A stretch of 64,000 nucleotides of DNA from Vibrio coralliirubri. Lineage in GTDB: Bacteria; Pseudomonadota; Gammaproteobacteria; Enterobacterales; Vibrionaceae. Numbering within the stretch: the stretch's first letter is position 1; each line of letters starts with the position of its first letter. The translations under genes were made by a program, and so were the position numbers. The notes below the pieces were generated by a model. That model ran no database searches and was not told the origin of the DNA. It was given only the letters and a program-made list of their open reading frames with translations. The stretch spans positions 558,001-622,000 of the forward strand of contig NZ_AP025470.1 of NCBI RefSeq assembly GCF_024347375.1, in the 5' to 3' direction. This document shows positions 19,536 through 29,304 of this stretch, one piece after another.

Positions 19536-20948
19536 CTATAGAGAGAGGAAGTCTTTCACTTTTTGAAGAACACGTTCTGCAGTGTCTTTATCTTCCATTT
19601 CTGCGAAGATTCGTAGTAACGGCTCTGTTCCTGAGAAGCGAGCAATGACCCAGCCGCCATTTTTGAAGTACACCTTGGCACCATCTTCATAGCTGACTTT
19701 TTCAATTTCGTATTCAAATTCAGGCAGTTGCTTCTCGACGTAGATCTTAGTGTAGAGCGCTTCTTTCTCTGAAGGTTTAAACTTACAATCGCCTTCTGCG
19801 GTGTAGGCATAGCCATATTTAGAGTAAATCTCATCAAGTAATTCAGACAGCTTCTTGCCTGTTACACTGATCATCTCAACCAGTAAGCTTGAAGCAAATA
19901 CGCCATCCTTACCTTTGATGTGACCACGAATGGTTAAACCACCCGAACTTTCGCCGCCAATCAGAGAATCATCAGCTTCCATTTGCGAGCTGATATGCTT
20001 AAAGCCTACAGGAACCTCAAAGCTCTTCTCACCATGATCTGCCGCCACTTTATCCAGTAGATGCGTGGTTGCGATGTTACGAACGACAGAGCCCTTCCAG
20101 CCTTTGTATTCCAGCAAGTAGTAGTAAAGCAGGAGTAGCACTTCGTTAGGGTGAATGAAGTGACCTTTCTCATCGATGATTCCCAAACGGTCGGCATCGC
20201 CATCAGTACCAATACCAATGTCATAGCCTTCTGCAGCAACTAAGTGCTTCAAGCGATAGAGCGTTGCAGCATTTGGTGATGGCATCAAGCCACCAAAATC
20301 TGGGTTTTTGCCATCGTTGATAACGTCGACATCACAGCGACCGTTAATCAGCACGGTTTGCAGAGCATTTTTTGCCACGCCAAACATTGGATCAATCAGT
20401 ACACGTAGGTTAGCTTTCTTGATCGAATCGATATCGATGAAGTTGATGATTGAATCAACAAAGTCGTTCATCGGGTTGATGATCTCGATTTCTTTGTCGT
20501 TTAATGCTTGTTCGAAATCGACTCGGATAACATCTTCGTTAGTCAGTGTTGCGATTTGCTGTTCGATCTTCTCTGTGATGATCTCATCGGCATCGCGGCC
20601 GCCTTCAATGAACACCTTGATGCCATTGTAGTCTGCTGGGTTGTGAGAGGCGGTAATACACGCCGAGTAGGTGCATCCCATCTCTTTCGCTTGGAACATC
20701 ACGATAGGTGTTGGAACGAACTTATCAATGAAGCTTACTTTGATGTTGTTCGCCGCAAGTACTTCTGCAAACCAACATGCGGCTTTATCTGAAAGGAAGC
20801 GGCGGTCATAGCCGATCACAAACCCATTCTTGGCTGCATCTTCGTTGTTGATGATGTTAGCGAGCGCTTGTGCTACCAAACGGACGTTTTCTCTAGTGAA
20901 TTCCTCACCAATGAAAGCGCGCCAGCCACCTGTACCAAATTTAATCAT
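19536..20948 (-). CDS. Alpha-D-phosphohexomutase (phosphoglucomutase/phosphomannomutase family)
   Basis: 470-aa phosphohexomutase. The catalytic serine loop is CITASHNPADYNG, the metal loop is GTDGDADR, the sugar-binding loop is GGESSGG and the phosphate loop is [10 protein letters not shown]. It is the last gene of the chitobiose operon. The neighbouring GH94 enzyme releases GlcNAc-1-phosphate, so the likely job is conversion of GlcNAc-1-P to GlcNAc-6-P, feeding NagA/NagB. That substrate is inferred from context; glucose-1-P activity is also possible. It is distinct from glmM at 60964 in this window. Confidence 0.9.
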   Translation of the reverse strand: MIKFGTGGWRAFIGEEFTRENVRLVAQALANIINNEDAAKNGFVIGYDRRFLSDKAACWFAEVLAANNIKVSFIDKFVPTPIVMFQAKEMGCTYSACITASHNPADYNGIKVFIEGGRDADEIITEKIEQQIATLTNEDVIRVDFEQALNDKEIEIINPMNDFVDSIINFIDIDSIKKANLRVLIDPMFGVAKNALQTVLINGRCDVDVINDGKNPDFGGLMPSPNAATLYRLKHLVAAEGYDIGIGTDGDADRLGIIDEKGHFIHPNEVLLLLYYYLLEYKGWKGSVVRNIATTHLLDKVAADHGEKSFEVPVGFKHISSQMEADDSLIGGESSGGLTIRGHIKGKDGVFASSLLVEMISVTGKKLSELLDEIYSKYGYAYTAEGDCKFKPSEKEALYTKIYVEKQLPEFEYEIEKVSYEDGAKVYFKNGGWVIARFSGTEPLLRIFAEMEDKDTAERVLQKVKDFLSL

Positions 20949-21022
20949 TAGAAAATCCTTTTAGTCTCATTGTCTCAAGCCCGTAAAGACTTGAGACAAG
21001 AGCTGTTCGTTAAATTGCGTGA

Positions 21023-23428
21023 CTAGCCTAGAACAACGACAACATCGTTCACGCTGCCTTCTGCTTGTACTGGGATTGCGCCTTCAACTGATTCACCATT
21101 GATAGTGATAGAGGCAACGCCTTTGCTTACTGCATTCGGGTTTTGCACTGTGATGTTGTAAGTCGCGCCACGCCATTGACGAGTAACCTCGAACTCTGGC
21201 CAATCAGTCGGGATACAAGGATCAACCGTTAAGCCTTCAAAGCCTGTACGAACACCAAGAATGAAGTTGGTTACCGCGAAGTAAGCCCAACCCGACGTAC
21301 CCGTTAACCAAGGGTGGTTTGCACGGCCGTGGTCTTGGTGATCTTTACCCATGATGAACTGCACGTACGAGTATGGTTCTGCGTAACGTGTTTCAATCAT
21401 GTCGTTTTGGTTGTACGGGTTCAGTGCGTCGTAGAACTTCATAGCACGGTCACCACGACCTAGTTTCGCTTCTGCTACCCAAGCCCATGGGTTAGGGTGA
21501 GAGAAGATTGCGCCGTTCTCTTTTACGCCTTGGTAAACGCGAGTTACGAAGCCGATGTCATCGTTTGGTGTTGCGAATGATGGAGAGTTTAGGTGTAGGC
21601 CGTATTCAGAGAAAAGGTTTTCATCAACAGCGTCCATCGCTTTCTCACCGCGTTCTTGAGATACCGCGCCAGATAGAACGGCTAGCGTGTTTGACTCAAG
21701 GTGTACACGACCTTCAGCTTGTTGAGCGGTACCGATCTTGTCGCCATTTTTAGTCAGACCACGGATGTACCAACCACCCTCGTCATCCCAAAGATGCGTT
21801 TCACATGCTTCGCGAACGTTAGCAGCCATTTCTGTGTATTTCGCAACGTCAGCATCGTTATTACGGAACTTAGCAAGATCTAGGAATTCTTGTAGCGCCC
21901 AGAAGTGTAGGAATGAAACCATTGAAGATTCACCGCCACCTAGGTTCAAACAGTCATTCCAGTCAGCTCGAAGACCTTTACAGATACCCGTTTGACCCAC
22001 GTATTCAGCAGAGAAGTTCAGTGCCGCTTTCATGTGTTCGTAAACTGTCGCGTCACCACCGTCTGCGTATGGAATCACTTCATCGAAGAAGTCGTGCTCA
22101 CCGGTTTCCATCACGTACTTGATGATGGTCGGAACGATCCATAGGTGGTCATCAGAACATGTGTCTTCAATGCCGTGGATCTTGTCGTCATCTGACGGTG
22201 TTGGAACAACCGTTGGTGATTTTGATGGCTCAACGTCGGCTTTCTCTGGATCGAACCAGTCTGGATCGAACAAGTGTAGACCGTAGCCCGCTTTCACTTG
22301 GCCGCGAAGCAGGTCGATAATGCGCTTCTTGGTCATTTGTGGGTTGGCATGAGGTACTGAAATAGCATCTTGCGCAGTATCACGGTAACCAAGACCAGTA
22401 CGACCGCCAACTTCGATGAATGATGCAAAGCGAGACCAAACCACACAGGTTTCGGCTTGGTATAGCGTCCACGTGTTGATCATTGTGTCTAAGCCTTCGT
22501 TTGGCGACTTAACTTGGAATTTGTTGCAACGCTCGTCCCAGTGATCTTTGATGCCTTGGAAAGCGGCGTCTACGTTTGCTGTGTCTTGGTACTTCTCACG
22601 TAGGCGTTCACCGTTGCCTTTACCGATACCGAGTACATACGCAAAGCGAACTTCTTCACCTGGTTGAATCGTAAATTGCTTGTGCAGAGAACCACAGTGG
22701 TTGTAACAAGTTTGAGCGCTGTTAGAACACTTACCGTTTTCAACCGCAATTGGATTTGCTTCATCACGGTACATGCCAAGGAAGTTGTCACGTTGGCCAT
22801 CGTAACTGTCTGGTGAGAAAGTTGAAGCTAGGTAATAGAAGCCTTCAAAGTCGTTAGTGTTGTAGTACAGGTCGTATTCCAGAACACCTTCTTGGTAAGA
22901 CGTGCCCGCAGAGTACAAAGACATCTGATGGTTTTGATTGTCTGATTGAATATGGCTGAAAGAGAACTCAACAAACGAGAAAGTGCTGATGGTTCTTGGC
23001 TTGTCAGTGTTGTTCTTTAATACAACGTCCCAAACTTCTGCATCTTCACCCTTAGGTACGAATAGCGTCTTGGTTGCGGTAATGCCGCTGTATTCACATT
23101 TGAATTTTGAGTATGACAGGCCGTGACGAACTTCGTAGTTCGCTTCATCTAGGCTCTTTGCCACTGGTTGCCAAGAGATAGACCAGTAATCACCCGTCTC
23201 ATCATCACGCAGGTAAACATAGTGTCCTGGGCGGTCGAATGTGCCGTTTGGACGGAACTTAGTAACACGGTTGTATTCCGGAGAATTGTAGAACGAGTAA
23301 CCGCCCGCATTGTGCGAAATCACGGTACAAAACTTTTCAGTACCTAGGTAGTTTGTCCAAGGTGCTGGTACATCAGGGCGTGTGATGACGTATTCGCGAT
23401 TGTCGTTATCGAAATAGCCGTATTTCAT
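21023..23428 (-). CDS. chbP: N,N'-diacetylchitobiose phosphorylase (GH94)
   Basis: Cytoplasmic GH94 enzyme that splits N,N'-diacetylchitobiose with phosphate into GlcNAc-1-phosphate and GlcNAc. The start MKYGYFDNDNREYVITRPD and the 801-aa length agree with the characterised Vibrio proteolyticus enzyme. The catalytic acid lies in GLRADWNDCLNLGG. The start at 23428 is preferred over an upstream in-frame codon at 23455, since AAGGAAA lies 7 nt before it. The gene lies between the GH20 hexosaminidase and the phosphohexomutase, so its product GlcNAc-1-P has an adjacent consumer. Confidence 0.95.
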   Translation of the reverse strand: MKYGYFDNDNREYVITRPDVPAPWTNYLGTEKFCTVISHNAGGYSFYNSPEYNRVTKFRPNGTFDRPGHYVYLRDDETGDYWSISWQPVAKSLDEANYEVRHGLSYSKFKCEYSGITATKTLFVPKGEDAEVWDVVLKNNTDKPRTISTFSFVEFSFSHIQSDNQNHQMSLYSAGTSYQEGVLEYDLYYNTNDFEGFYYLASTFSPDSYDGQRDNFLGMYRDEANPIAVENGKCSNSAQTCYNHCGSLHKQFTIQPGEEVRFAYVLGIGKGNGERLREKYQDTANVDAAFQGIKDHWDERCNKFQVKSPNEGLDTMINTWTLYQAETCVVWSRFASFIEVGGRTGLGYRDTAQDAISVPHANPQMTKKRIIDLLRGQVKAGYGLHLFDPDWFDPEKADVEPSKSPTVVPTPSDDDKIHGIEDTCSDDHLWIVPTIIKYVMETGEHDFFDEVIPYADGGDATVYEHMKAALNFSAEYVGQTGICKGLRADWNDCLNLGGGESSMVSFLHFWALQEFLDLAKFRNNDADVAKYTEMAANVREACETHLWDDEGGWYIRGLTKNGDKIGTAQQAEGRVHLESNTLAVLSGAVSQERGEKAMDAVDENLFSEYGLHLNSPSFATPNDDIGFVTRVYQGVKENGAIFSHPNPWAWVAEAKLGRGDRAMKFYDALNPYNQNDMIETRYAEPYSYVQFIMGKDHQDHGRANHPWLTGTSGWAYFAVTNFILGVRTGFEGLTVDPCIPTDWPEFEVTRQWRGATYNITVQNPNAVSKGVASITINGESVEGAIPVQAEGSVNDVVVVLG

Positions 23429-23555
23429 TGTCATTTCCTTTTTAACAAACTGCATTTATGCAGCTAATTTTTAAATAGTGATGCTGAGTCGTATCTAACT
23501 GAGCACCTTAATTTGAGTCAGCAACCACTCGATGTGAGTGTCGCTTTGGTTTGTT

Positions 23556-25502
23556 TCATTGAGCTTTCCAAGGGTTGCGATAATCAACATTGAGTCTGTC
23601 GAGTAATGGCAGATGCCCCTTTAGGCGAGATAGGTAATCTAGCCAGTTTCGGTTGTTTTTATGTGTCCAACATCCTTCAGCTAAAGCGCTAATTCTTGGG
23701 AATACCATGTAATCCATACGCTTTTGGTTGGTGACGATCTCACACCATAGAGCACACTGAATTCCGCGGATCCGCTTACGAATTGGGTCGGTGTCGGATA
23801 TCTCAGCAAGTGCTTCGTAGGTATAAGCTTGTTCTAATGGGATAACGGCAGCCCAATCTACGCCCGGTTCTTCCGGTGCATAATCTTGGGTCATGTCGAG
23901 ATAAGTAAACTGTGCAGGTTGCAACACCACATCAAAGCCTTGGCGAGCGCAATTGACAGCCGCTTCTTCACTGAGCCATGAGTAGATGATGGTCTCTTTG
24001 CTCACTTTGTCGCCGTGCTGTGCTTCTTCCCAGCCGACCATGCGTTTGCCGAGTTGCTTAAGCTTGTTCTCGGCATAGCGGAATAGGTGGCCTTGTAGGT
24101 CTTTGCTGTCTTGGTACTGGTGTTCTTTCATCAATGCTTGAGCAGCAGGGCTGTTGGTCCACACGCCCGGTGGCACTTCGTCTGCACCCATGTGAATCAA
24201 TTCGCTCGGGAACAGCTCTGCGACTTCTTCAATAACCGCGTCTAAGAATTGGTAAGTGCCGGGCAAGCCTGGGTTTAGGACGTTGTCGTTGTAGTGCTGA
24301 ATGCTCTTGTATTGAGTGGTATCCGCTTGCTCTACCAGCATCTCAGGCAGTGATTTGATTGCGGCACGACAGTGTCCCGGAATATCGATCTCTGGGATCA
24401 CCGTGATGCTGCGTTGCTCAGCGTATTCAATGACTTCACGAATCTGTTGTTGTGTGTAGAAGCCGCCATAGTTGTCCGCAATGTGGGTGTATTGCGGTTC
24501 TAGTGCATGATCAGGACCACGCCAAGCGCCAATTTCTGTTAGCTGTGGCAGGCTCTTTATCTCAATTCTCCAGCCTTCATCATCGGTGAGGTGCCAGTGA
24601 AAAACGTTGAATTTGTACTGCGCCAATTGGTTGATTAACCGCTTCACTTGATCCACTGAGTGGAAGTGACGAGCGCAATCCAACATCATGCCGCGGTACT
24701 TAAAGCGCGGTTGGTCGGCTATCTTGCAACATGGTAGAGAGAAGTTCTCTGCGTCCAGTTGTTGAACTAGTTGAATCAAGCTTGCCACAGCGTGTGTAAA
24801 GCCCGACTGGCTGCCTGATTCAGCAATAATCTGTTGTGCAGTGATGGTCAGCTTGTATTCGGCTTCGTCTAAAGTCGGGTTGCTGCGAAATAGAATGTCG
24901 CCGCTTTCGTTTTTTGAAAGTTCAGCTGAAAGCGCGTTCGAAAGAGACAACTCAAAGGTCGAGAGCAATTCTTGCTGGAACCAAGATACTGCCTTATCAG
25001 CAAGATGAGATTGAACCTCAATTCCGCATTCGCTACTTAGCGGGAAACTACCTTGCTGAAATTCGATCTGGTTCGGCTGAGGAATCAATGCAATCTCAGC
25101 TGCATTCACTTCAGGTATCTGGTTGCGTTCACGGTATGGCGAAGCCAGTACAATGGGTGATATCGCGACAGGCAGTACCGATGTTTCTCCATCATGATGT
25201 GACTGGATAAAGGCATCGTTTAGACCATCAGAATAGAAGCGGAATGGTGCGCTTTGAATACTGAATTCAAGGTAGTAATGGTTGTTGGCCTTTAACACTG
25301 ACGAACTTGGTGTGAACGAGCAAAAGCTGCCAACTTGAGTCAGCTCTCCTTGCGATAAACTCTCTGGAAGGATGAAACGATCAAATGCAAAGTGCAGAGA
25401 CCAATCTTTTACGTCGAGGTCACTTAAGTTATGTACCGTAAGGCCAAATCGGCAGTTATTTTTTTGTTCAGAAAGAACAGCTAAGTCGATGCGATAATTC
25501 AT
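23556..25502 (-). CDS. Beta-N-acetylhexosaminidase (GH20), cytoplasmic
   Basis: 648-aa GH20 enzyme. The catalytic pair is seen in LIHMGADEVPPGVW (Asp-Glu), and the active-site DDEGWRIEI and PEIDIPGH segments are also present. An N-terminal GH20b-like domain precedes the barrel. There is no signal peptide, so it acts on imported chitobiose or chitooligosaccharides in the cytoplasm, releasing GlcNAc by hydrolysis in parallel with the phosphorylase. It corresponds by position to the exo-hexosaminidase gene of the V. cholerae chitobiose operon. The start has a GGGAAG ribosome-binding site, and the gene lies 12 bp after the kinase gene. Confidence 0.94.
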   Translation of the reverse strand: MNYRIDLAVLSEQKNNCRFGLTVHNLSDLDVKDWSLHFAFDRFILPESLSQGELTQVGSFCSFTPSSSVLKANNHYYLEFSIQSAPFRFYSDGLNDAFIQSHHDGETSVLPVAISPIVLASPYRERNQIPEVNAAEIALIPQPNQIEFQQGSFPLSSECGIEVQSHLADKAVSWFQQELLSTFELSLSNALSAELSKNESGDILFRSNPTLDEAEYKLTITAQQIIAESGSQSGFTHAVASLIQLVQQLDAENFSLPCCKIADQPRFKYRGMMLDCARHFHSVDQVKRLINQLAQYKFNVFHWHLTDDEGWRIEIKSLPQLTEIGAWRGPDHALEPQYTHIADNYGGFYTQQQIREVIEYAEQRSITVIPEIDIPGHCRAAIKSLPEMLVEQADTTQYKSIQHYNDNVLNPGLPGTYQFLDAVIEEVAELFPSELIHMGADEVPPGVWTNSPAAQALMKEHQYQDSKDLQGHLFRYAENKLKQLGKRMVGWEEAQHGDKVSKETIIYSWLSEEAAVNCARQGFDVVLQPAQFTYLDMTQDYAPEEPGVDWAAVIPLEQAYTYEALAEISDTDPIRKRIRGIQCALWCEIVTNQKRMDYMVFPRISALAEGCWTHKNNRNWLDYLSRLKGHLPLLDRLNVDYRNPWKAQ

Positions 25503-25514
25503 ATAACTTCCCTG

Positions 25515-26399
25515 CTAAGCCTGTTGATACAAGTTGTGTTGTGGTTTTCCGGCAAACATCAATGCGCCTTCAATAGCGTCGAATTGAGGTTTTACGATCC
25601 ATTGTTGTACTGGTGGTGATAGCCAGTTGAGAATACGCTCAGCGATACTTCCCATTAAGCACACCTTGTCAGCGCCTTTTCGATGCAGTGCTAAGACAAA
25701 CATTTCGATATCAGCCGCGGTTTGCTTGAGCATATCGATAGCCAGTTCGTCACCTTCGTTAGCGAGTTGAAAAATCACTGGTGAGAATTGACCGTAATCC
25801 TTTGGAATCGCGCCTTTTGACCATTCGACAATGGCATCCACATCATTATTAAAGTGATTCATCACATGTAGAGTCAGTGGGGTTTTGCTGCGAATACCGT
25901 CTTCTGCAAGCAAGACTTGTTGAATCAAACGAAGGCCCATCACTGCGCCTCCGCCTTGATCTGAAATCGGAAATTCACGACCGCCAACCACATGTTGCTC
26001 GCCGTCTTTTAGGTAGATACCGCAAGAACCCGTACCACCAATCATGATTGCGCCGTTTTGGCCATTGTGAGCACCAATGCAAGCGCCATAAGCGTCGGTA
26101 TTTAGTGTCATGCTTGCGAAAGGGTGCGGTTGTGACATGAAGTCGAACCATGCTGATTTTTGCTCAGCACCAGCCAGTGCTAGGCCAACATGCATATTTG
26201 AAAAATCGTTAGAGTTAAGTTGCCCTTGTTGTGCCGCTTTTGTGATGGCATCAATAATTGAGCTCATCGCAACATCAACACCCAAAAGGATGTTGGCACT
26301 GCCACTTTTCGCTTCACCAATCAATTTGCCTTGGTCGTCACGAATACGAGCACGACAAGAAGTACCACCACCATCAATGCCGACGTAGTAAAGAGTCAT
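25515..26399 (-). CDS. gspK: Glucosamine/N-acetylglucosamine kinase (BadF/BadG ATPase family)
   Basis: 294-aa sugar kinase of the ASKHA superfamily. The N-terminal phosphate-1 motif is GIDGGGTSCRARI, and a later phosphate-2 motif is GGTGSCGIYL. The orthologue at this operon position in V. cholerae was characterised as a glucosamine-specific kinase (GspK). That fits with the adjacent GH9 exo-glucosaminidase, which releases free GlcN. It lies 12 bp upstream of the GH20 gene and 2 bp after the GH9 gene in the direction of transcription, so translation is tightly coupled. Activity on GlcNAc cannot be excluded from sequence. Confidence 0.9.
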   Translation of the reverse strand: MTLYYVGIDGGGTSCRARIRDDQGKLIGEAKSGSANILLGVDVAMSSIIDAITKAAQQGQLNSNDFSNMHVGLALAGAEQKSAWFDFMSQPHPFASMTLNTDAYGACIGAHNGQNGAIMIGGTGSCGIYLKDGEQHVVGGREFPISDQGGGAVMGLRLIQQVLLAEDGIRSKTPLTLHVMNHFNNDVDAIVEWSKGAIPKDYGQFSPVIFQLANEGDELAIDMLKQTAADIEMFVLALHRKGADKVCLMGSIAERILNWLSPPVQQWIVKPQFDAIEGALMFAGKPQHNLYQQA

Positions 26400-26401
26400 T
26401 A

Positions 26402-28123
26402 TTATTGCTCCTTACGCTGAGCTAGGAAGCTGAACTGTGCCGCTGTGGCTAATAGGAACCAAGCGCCGTGAGGGATCCATTGTTCGCCCCAGCGCCAGTT
26501 TTGAAGCATGTCATCTTTTTGTGCTGGAGGGTTGAACGCAATGTCTTGTTCATCTTCAAAACCAGCCGTGATGCCATTACAAATACCGCCTTTCGCATTG
26601 AAGAAACCAAGCTGAGGCAGGTAGTCTGGGTTGTTATGGCCATGACCATCGAGCATGCACATGTGGTATGGGTTGAGGCCCAAGATCCAATCAAGGCTAT
26701 TTTGTGAAAGCTGGATTAAGCGCTCTTGAAGTTCGCTATCGTTAATGTGCGGTTGAACTAGGTAAGCCATGGTTGCGAGTGAGCCAAGGCGTGCGTTCTC
26801 GCCTTGCCACCAATAACCAGTTTCGTTCTGTTGAGCGACGAAGAAGGCATCACGTTTATCACCATCGACAGATTTAACGTACTGTCTTGGGTAGCCGAAT
26901 GGGTTGGTGACTTTGTCGGTGATGTTGATTTCGAACTGACAAGCTTGTTCAACAACTGTGCGAGCCTGTTCTTTTAATTCAGCATCGCTTTCGTTGTCGA
27001 TGTATTCGCATAGTGTAATCACCGGAAGGCCGGCTTCTGCTGCATGAAAATATGGGCGAGAGCCATCAGAGTTTGCAGACCAGAAGTGCTCAAATGAATC
27101 ATCGGATTGCTGACGAGAGATTAAACGAGTCGCCCAAGTTCGGGCTTCTGTTAAGTATTGCTGATCTTGAGTTACGCGATACAGCTCATTGGCTGCGAGT
27201 AGGGCGCAATACTCATCGATGATGTTCTCTTCACCATCGTTTAGATACTGGAGGTTGTACTCTTTTAGGTGCCAGTAACCCTTAACAGCCGTTTCAAGGT
27301 ATGTGTGGCTCGAGTAGCTGCCAGAGATTTCAAGCTCAGAAGCTGCGGCTAATGCTGCGATAGCAACACCTGCACCTTGTCGGTAGCCCGCTTGTAAGTC
27401 CGTTGATTTATGACCTTCTTGAGTCGCATAAGCACAGATATCGCGCTGGTTGATATCTTTGCTCCATTTATCGAATACCGTCATATAGAAGTATCCATCA
27501 GCGTCTTGCATACGTACTAAGAAGTCGGCACCGAACAGAGCCTCTTCCGTTAGACGAGTCATGGAGAATTTTGGGAAGTCTGGGTTATGGCTAGTCAAGC
27601 GTACGCTTTTTAGCATGTTCCAAACGACCATTGGAATTTGTTGTGGATTGAGGTAGTTACCATAAGACAAGTGGCTAAAATACTTACTGACATCACCTGA
27701 TGCGTCATACCATCCACCGTGGACATCAACGTATCGGTCGGTATCTAGAATTTGTGCTTGTCGATCCTTTTTGTCGAAAATACCGCCACAGCGTTGTGAC
27801 TTAAAGTAATGAAGCACATCAGAAAATGTGTGGTTCATTAATAGGTTGCTACCAATCTCAAATACTTCAGAGCGCAGGTTGTCAAAGCGCAGGTAGTAGC
27901 GACCAGATTCAGTGACTGAACTGAAATCGATAGTGAAGAATTGCCCTTGATGCCAATTTGCTACGCGACCTTGTTTAACCACATCAAAACTTCCGACAGT
28001 CATATGGTTATCTGCACAAACGAGTAGAGCCGTTGTGCTAGAGAGGCGAGCTTTCTTAGTTTGTAGGATAGCTTGCTTGGGGCCTGTGGACTCATAGCCA
28101 ATATGGTTGGTCAATAACAGCAT
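26402..28123 (-). CDS. Exo-beta-D-glucosaminidase-like glycoside hydrolase (GH9)
   Basis: 573-aa GH9 protein with an N-terminal Ig-like CelD_N region and a C-terminal alpha/alpha barrel. The GH9 nucleophile/base motif is GGWYDASGDVSKY. The C-terminal acid lies in NWRWGEQWIPHGAW. GH9 is mostly endoglucanases, but the orthologue in this operon in Photobacterium profundum was shown to be an exo-beta-D-glucosaminidase acting on chitosan disaccharides. No signal peptide is present. The ATG at 28123 is preferred over a TTG one codon upstream because of CGGAGA spacing. It suggests that partly deacetylated chitobiose is also used. Confidence 0.88.
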   Translation of the reverse strand: MLLLTNHIGYESTGPKQAILQTKKARLSSTTALLVCADNHMTVGSFDVVKQGRVANWHQGQFFTIDFSSVTESGRYYLRFDNLRSEVFEIGSNLLMNHTFSDVLHYFKSQRCGGIFDKKDRQAQILDTDRYVDVHGGWYDASGDVSKYFSHLSYGNYLNPQQIPMVVWNMLKSVRLTSHNPDFPKFSMTRLTEEALFGADFLVRMQDADGYFYMTVFDKWSKDINQRDICAYATQEGHKSTDLQAGYRQGAGVAIAALAAASELEISGSYSSHTYLETAVKGYWHLKEYNLQYLNDGEENIIDEYCALLAANELYRVTQDQQYLTEARTWATRLISRQQSDDSFEHFWSANSDGSRPYFHAAEAGLPVITLCEYIDNESDAELKEQARTVVEQACQFEINITDKVTNPFGYPRQYVKSVDGDKRDAFFVAQQNETGYWWQGENARLGSLATMAYLVQPHINDSELQERLIQLSQNSLDWILGLNPYHMCMLDGHGHNNPDYLPQLGFFNAKGGICNGITAGFEDEQDIAFNPPAQKDDMLQNWRWGEQWIPHGAWFLLATAAQFSFLAQRKEQ

Positions 28124-28221
28124 CAATATTCTCCGACAGTCCTAGTTTCTATTGGCTAGGTACTTGAATGTTTTGGATATAAATAGTTAGGGCCCGCAGA
28201 CCCTAACTTGGGTTTTATTGC

Positions 28222-29217
28222 TTAGCTTTCGTGTAGGTAACAGCGCACAAAGTGGTTATCAGCGAGCTGTGTAACCCCTGGTAGCTGCTCTTTACACTTG
28301 TCCATTGCATGAGTACAACGACCTGCAAATGGGCAGCCTGCTGATACTGGTGTCCACAGAGGAATCTCCCCTTTGTTGCCAGCAAGTTGCTCGTGGATCG
28401 ACTTCTTAGGATCTGGAACAGCAGAAACAAGCAATTGCGTGTATGGGTGCTGAGGGTTAGCAATTACGTCATCGGTATCGCCCCATTCAACCATGTGTCC
28501 CACGTACATCACTGAAAGATCTTCAGCGATGTAACGAGCGGTTGCGATATCGTGAGTGATGTAAAGCAGAGACATTTGCTTCTCGAACTTCATCTCTTCC
28601 ATCAGGTTCAAAACACCGGCACGAATCGATACATCAAGCATTGACGTTGGCTCATCGGCTAATACAACTTCTGCACCTACCGCGATGTTGCGGGCTAGGT
28701 TGACACGTTGACGCTGACCACCAGACAGTTGGTGAGGGTACTTTTTCGCCGTCTCTTTTGGCGGAATGAGACCAACTTGCTCTAAAAGATCGTAAACACG
28801 TTCTTCTAGTTCTCTCTTGTTGCCCGGAGATACTTTCTTGTGGATCAACAGTGGTCGAGCAATGTGGTGGAAGATATTGTGCGTTGGGTTTAATGAACCA
28901 AACGGGTCTTGCCATACCATCTGCACGCCTTCACGGTAGTGCATAAGATCTTTTCTGCTTGAGATCTCTTGAATATCACGACCTTTGTATTCGATCGTGC
29001 CGCCCGAAGGTGCGTACATTTTTGCGATCATTTTTGCGGTTGTTGATTTGCCTGAACCAGACTCACCAACCACTGCTAGGCCGCGGCTTTTGTACATCTT
29101 GAATGACACGTCGTTGATTGCACGCATCATTGGGGTTTGAATGGTGGTACTGCTTATTGGGAAGTCTTTTACAACATTCTTGCCTTCTACCAATAATTGA
29201 CCGAAATCTTTGCTCAT
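28222..29217 (-). CDS. Chitooligosaccharide ABC transporter, ATP-binding protein (DppF type)
   Basis: 331-aa ABC ATPase of the oligopeptide/dipeptide group. Walker A GESGSGKST, signature LSGGQRQRV and Walker B VVLADEP are present. The C-terminal oligopeptide-transporter motif GCPFAGRCTHAMDKC, with a further Cys near the end, is the family's cysteine cluster. In V. cholerae the equivalent genes import (GlcNAc)2, not peptides, and the position inside the chitobiose operon supports that substrate. It pairs with the upstream DppD-type ATPase as a heterodimer. Confidence 0.92.
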   Translation of the reverse strand: MSKDFGQLLVEGKNVVKDFPISSTTIQTPMMRAINDVSFKMYKSRGLAVVGESGSGKSTTAKMIAKMYAPSGGTIEYKGRDIQEISSRKDLMHYREGVQMVWQDPFGSLNPTHNIFHHIARPLLIHKKVSPGNKRELEERVYDLLEQVGLIPPKETAKKYPHQLSGGQRQRVNLARNIAVGAEVVLADEPTSMLDVSIRAGVLNLMEEMKFEKQMSLLYITHDIATARYIAEDLSVMYVGHMVEWGDTDDVIANPQHPYTQLLVSAVPDPKKSIHEQLAGNKGEIPLWTPVSAGCPFAGRCTHAMDKCKEQLPGVTQLADNHFVRCYLHES

Positions 29218-29304
29218 AATTGTCTCCAGAATCCTTATTCGCTTTGCTTGTTTTTAGGCGGTCGAGCCGCCTTGTTCGTTATTCACGCTGAGTCAGCGTG
29301 CAAG

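Noticed and set aside
29254..29301. Possible terminator between the two chitooligosaccharide ATPase genes
   Set aside because: Two hairpins exist, but the T run lies on the non-coding strand side, so they do not form an intrinsic terminator for the operon.
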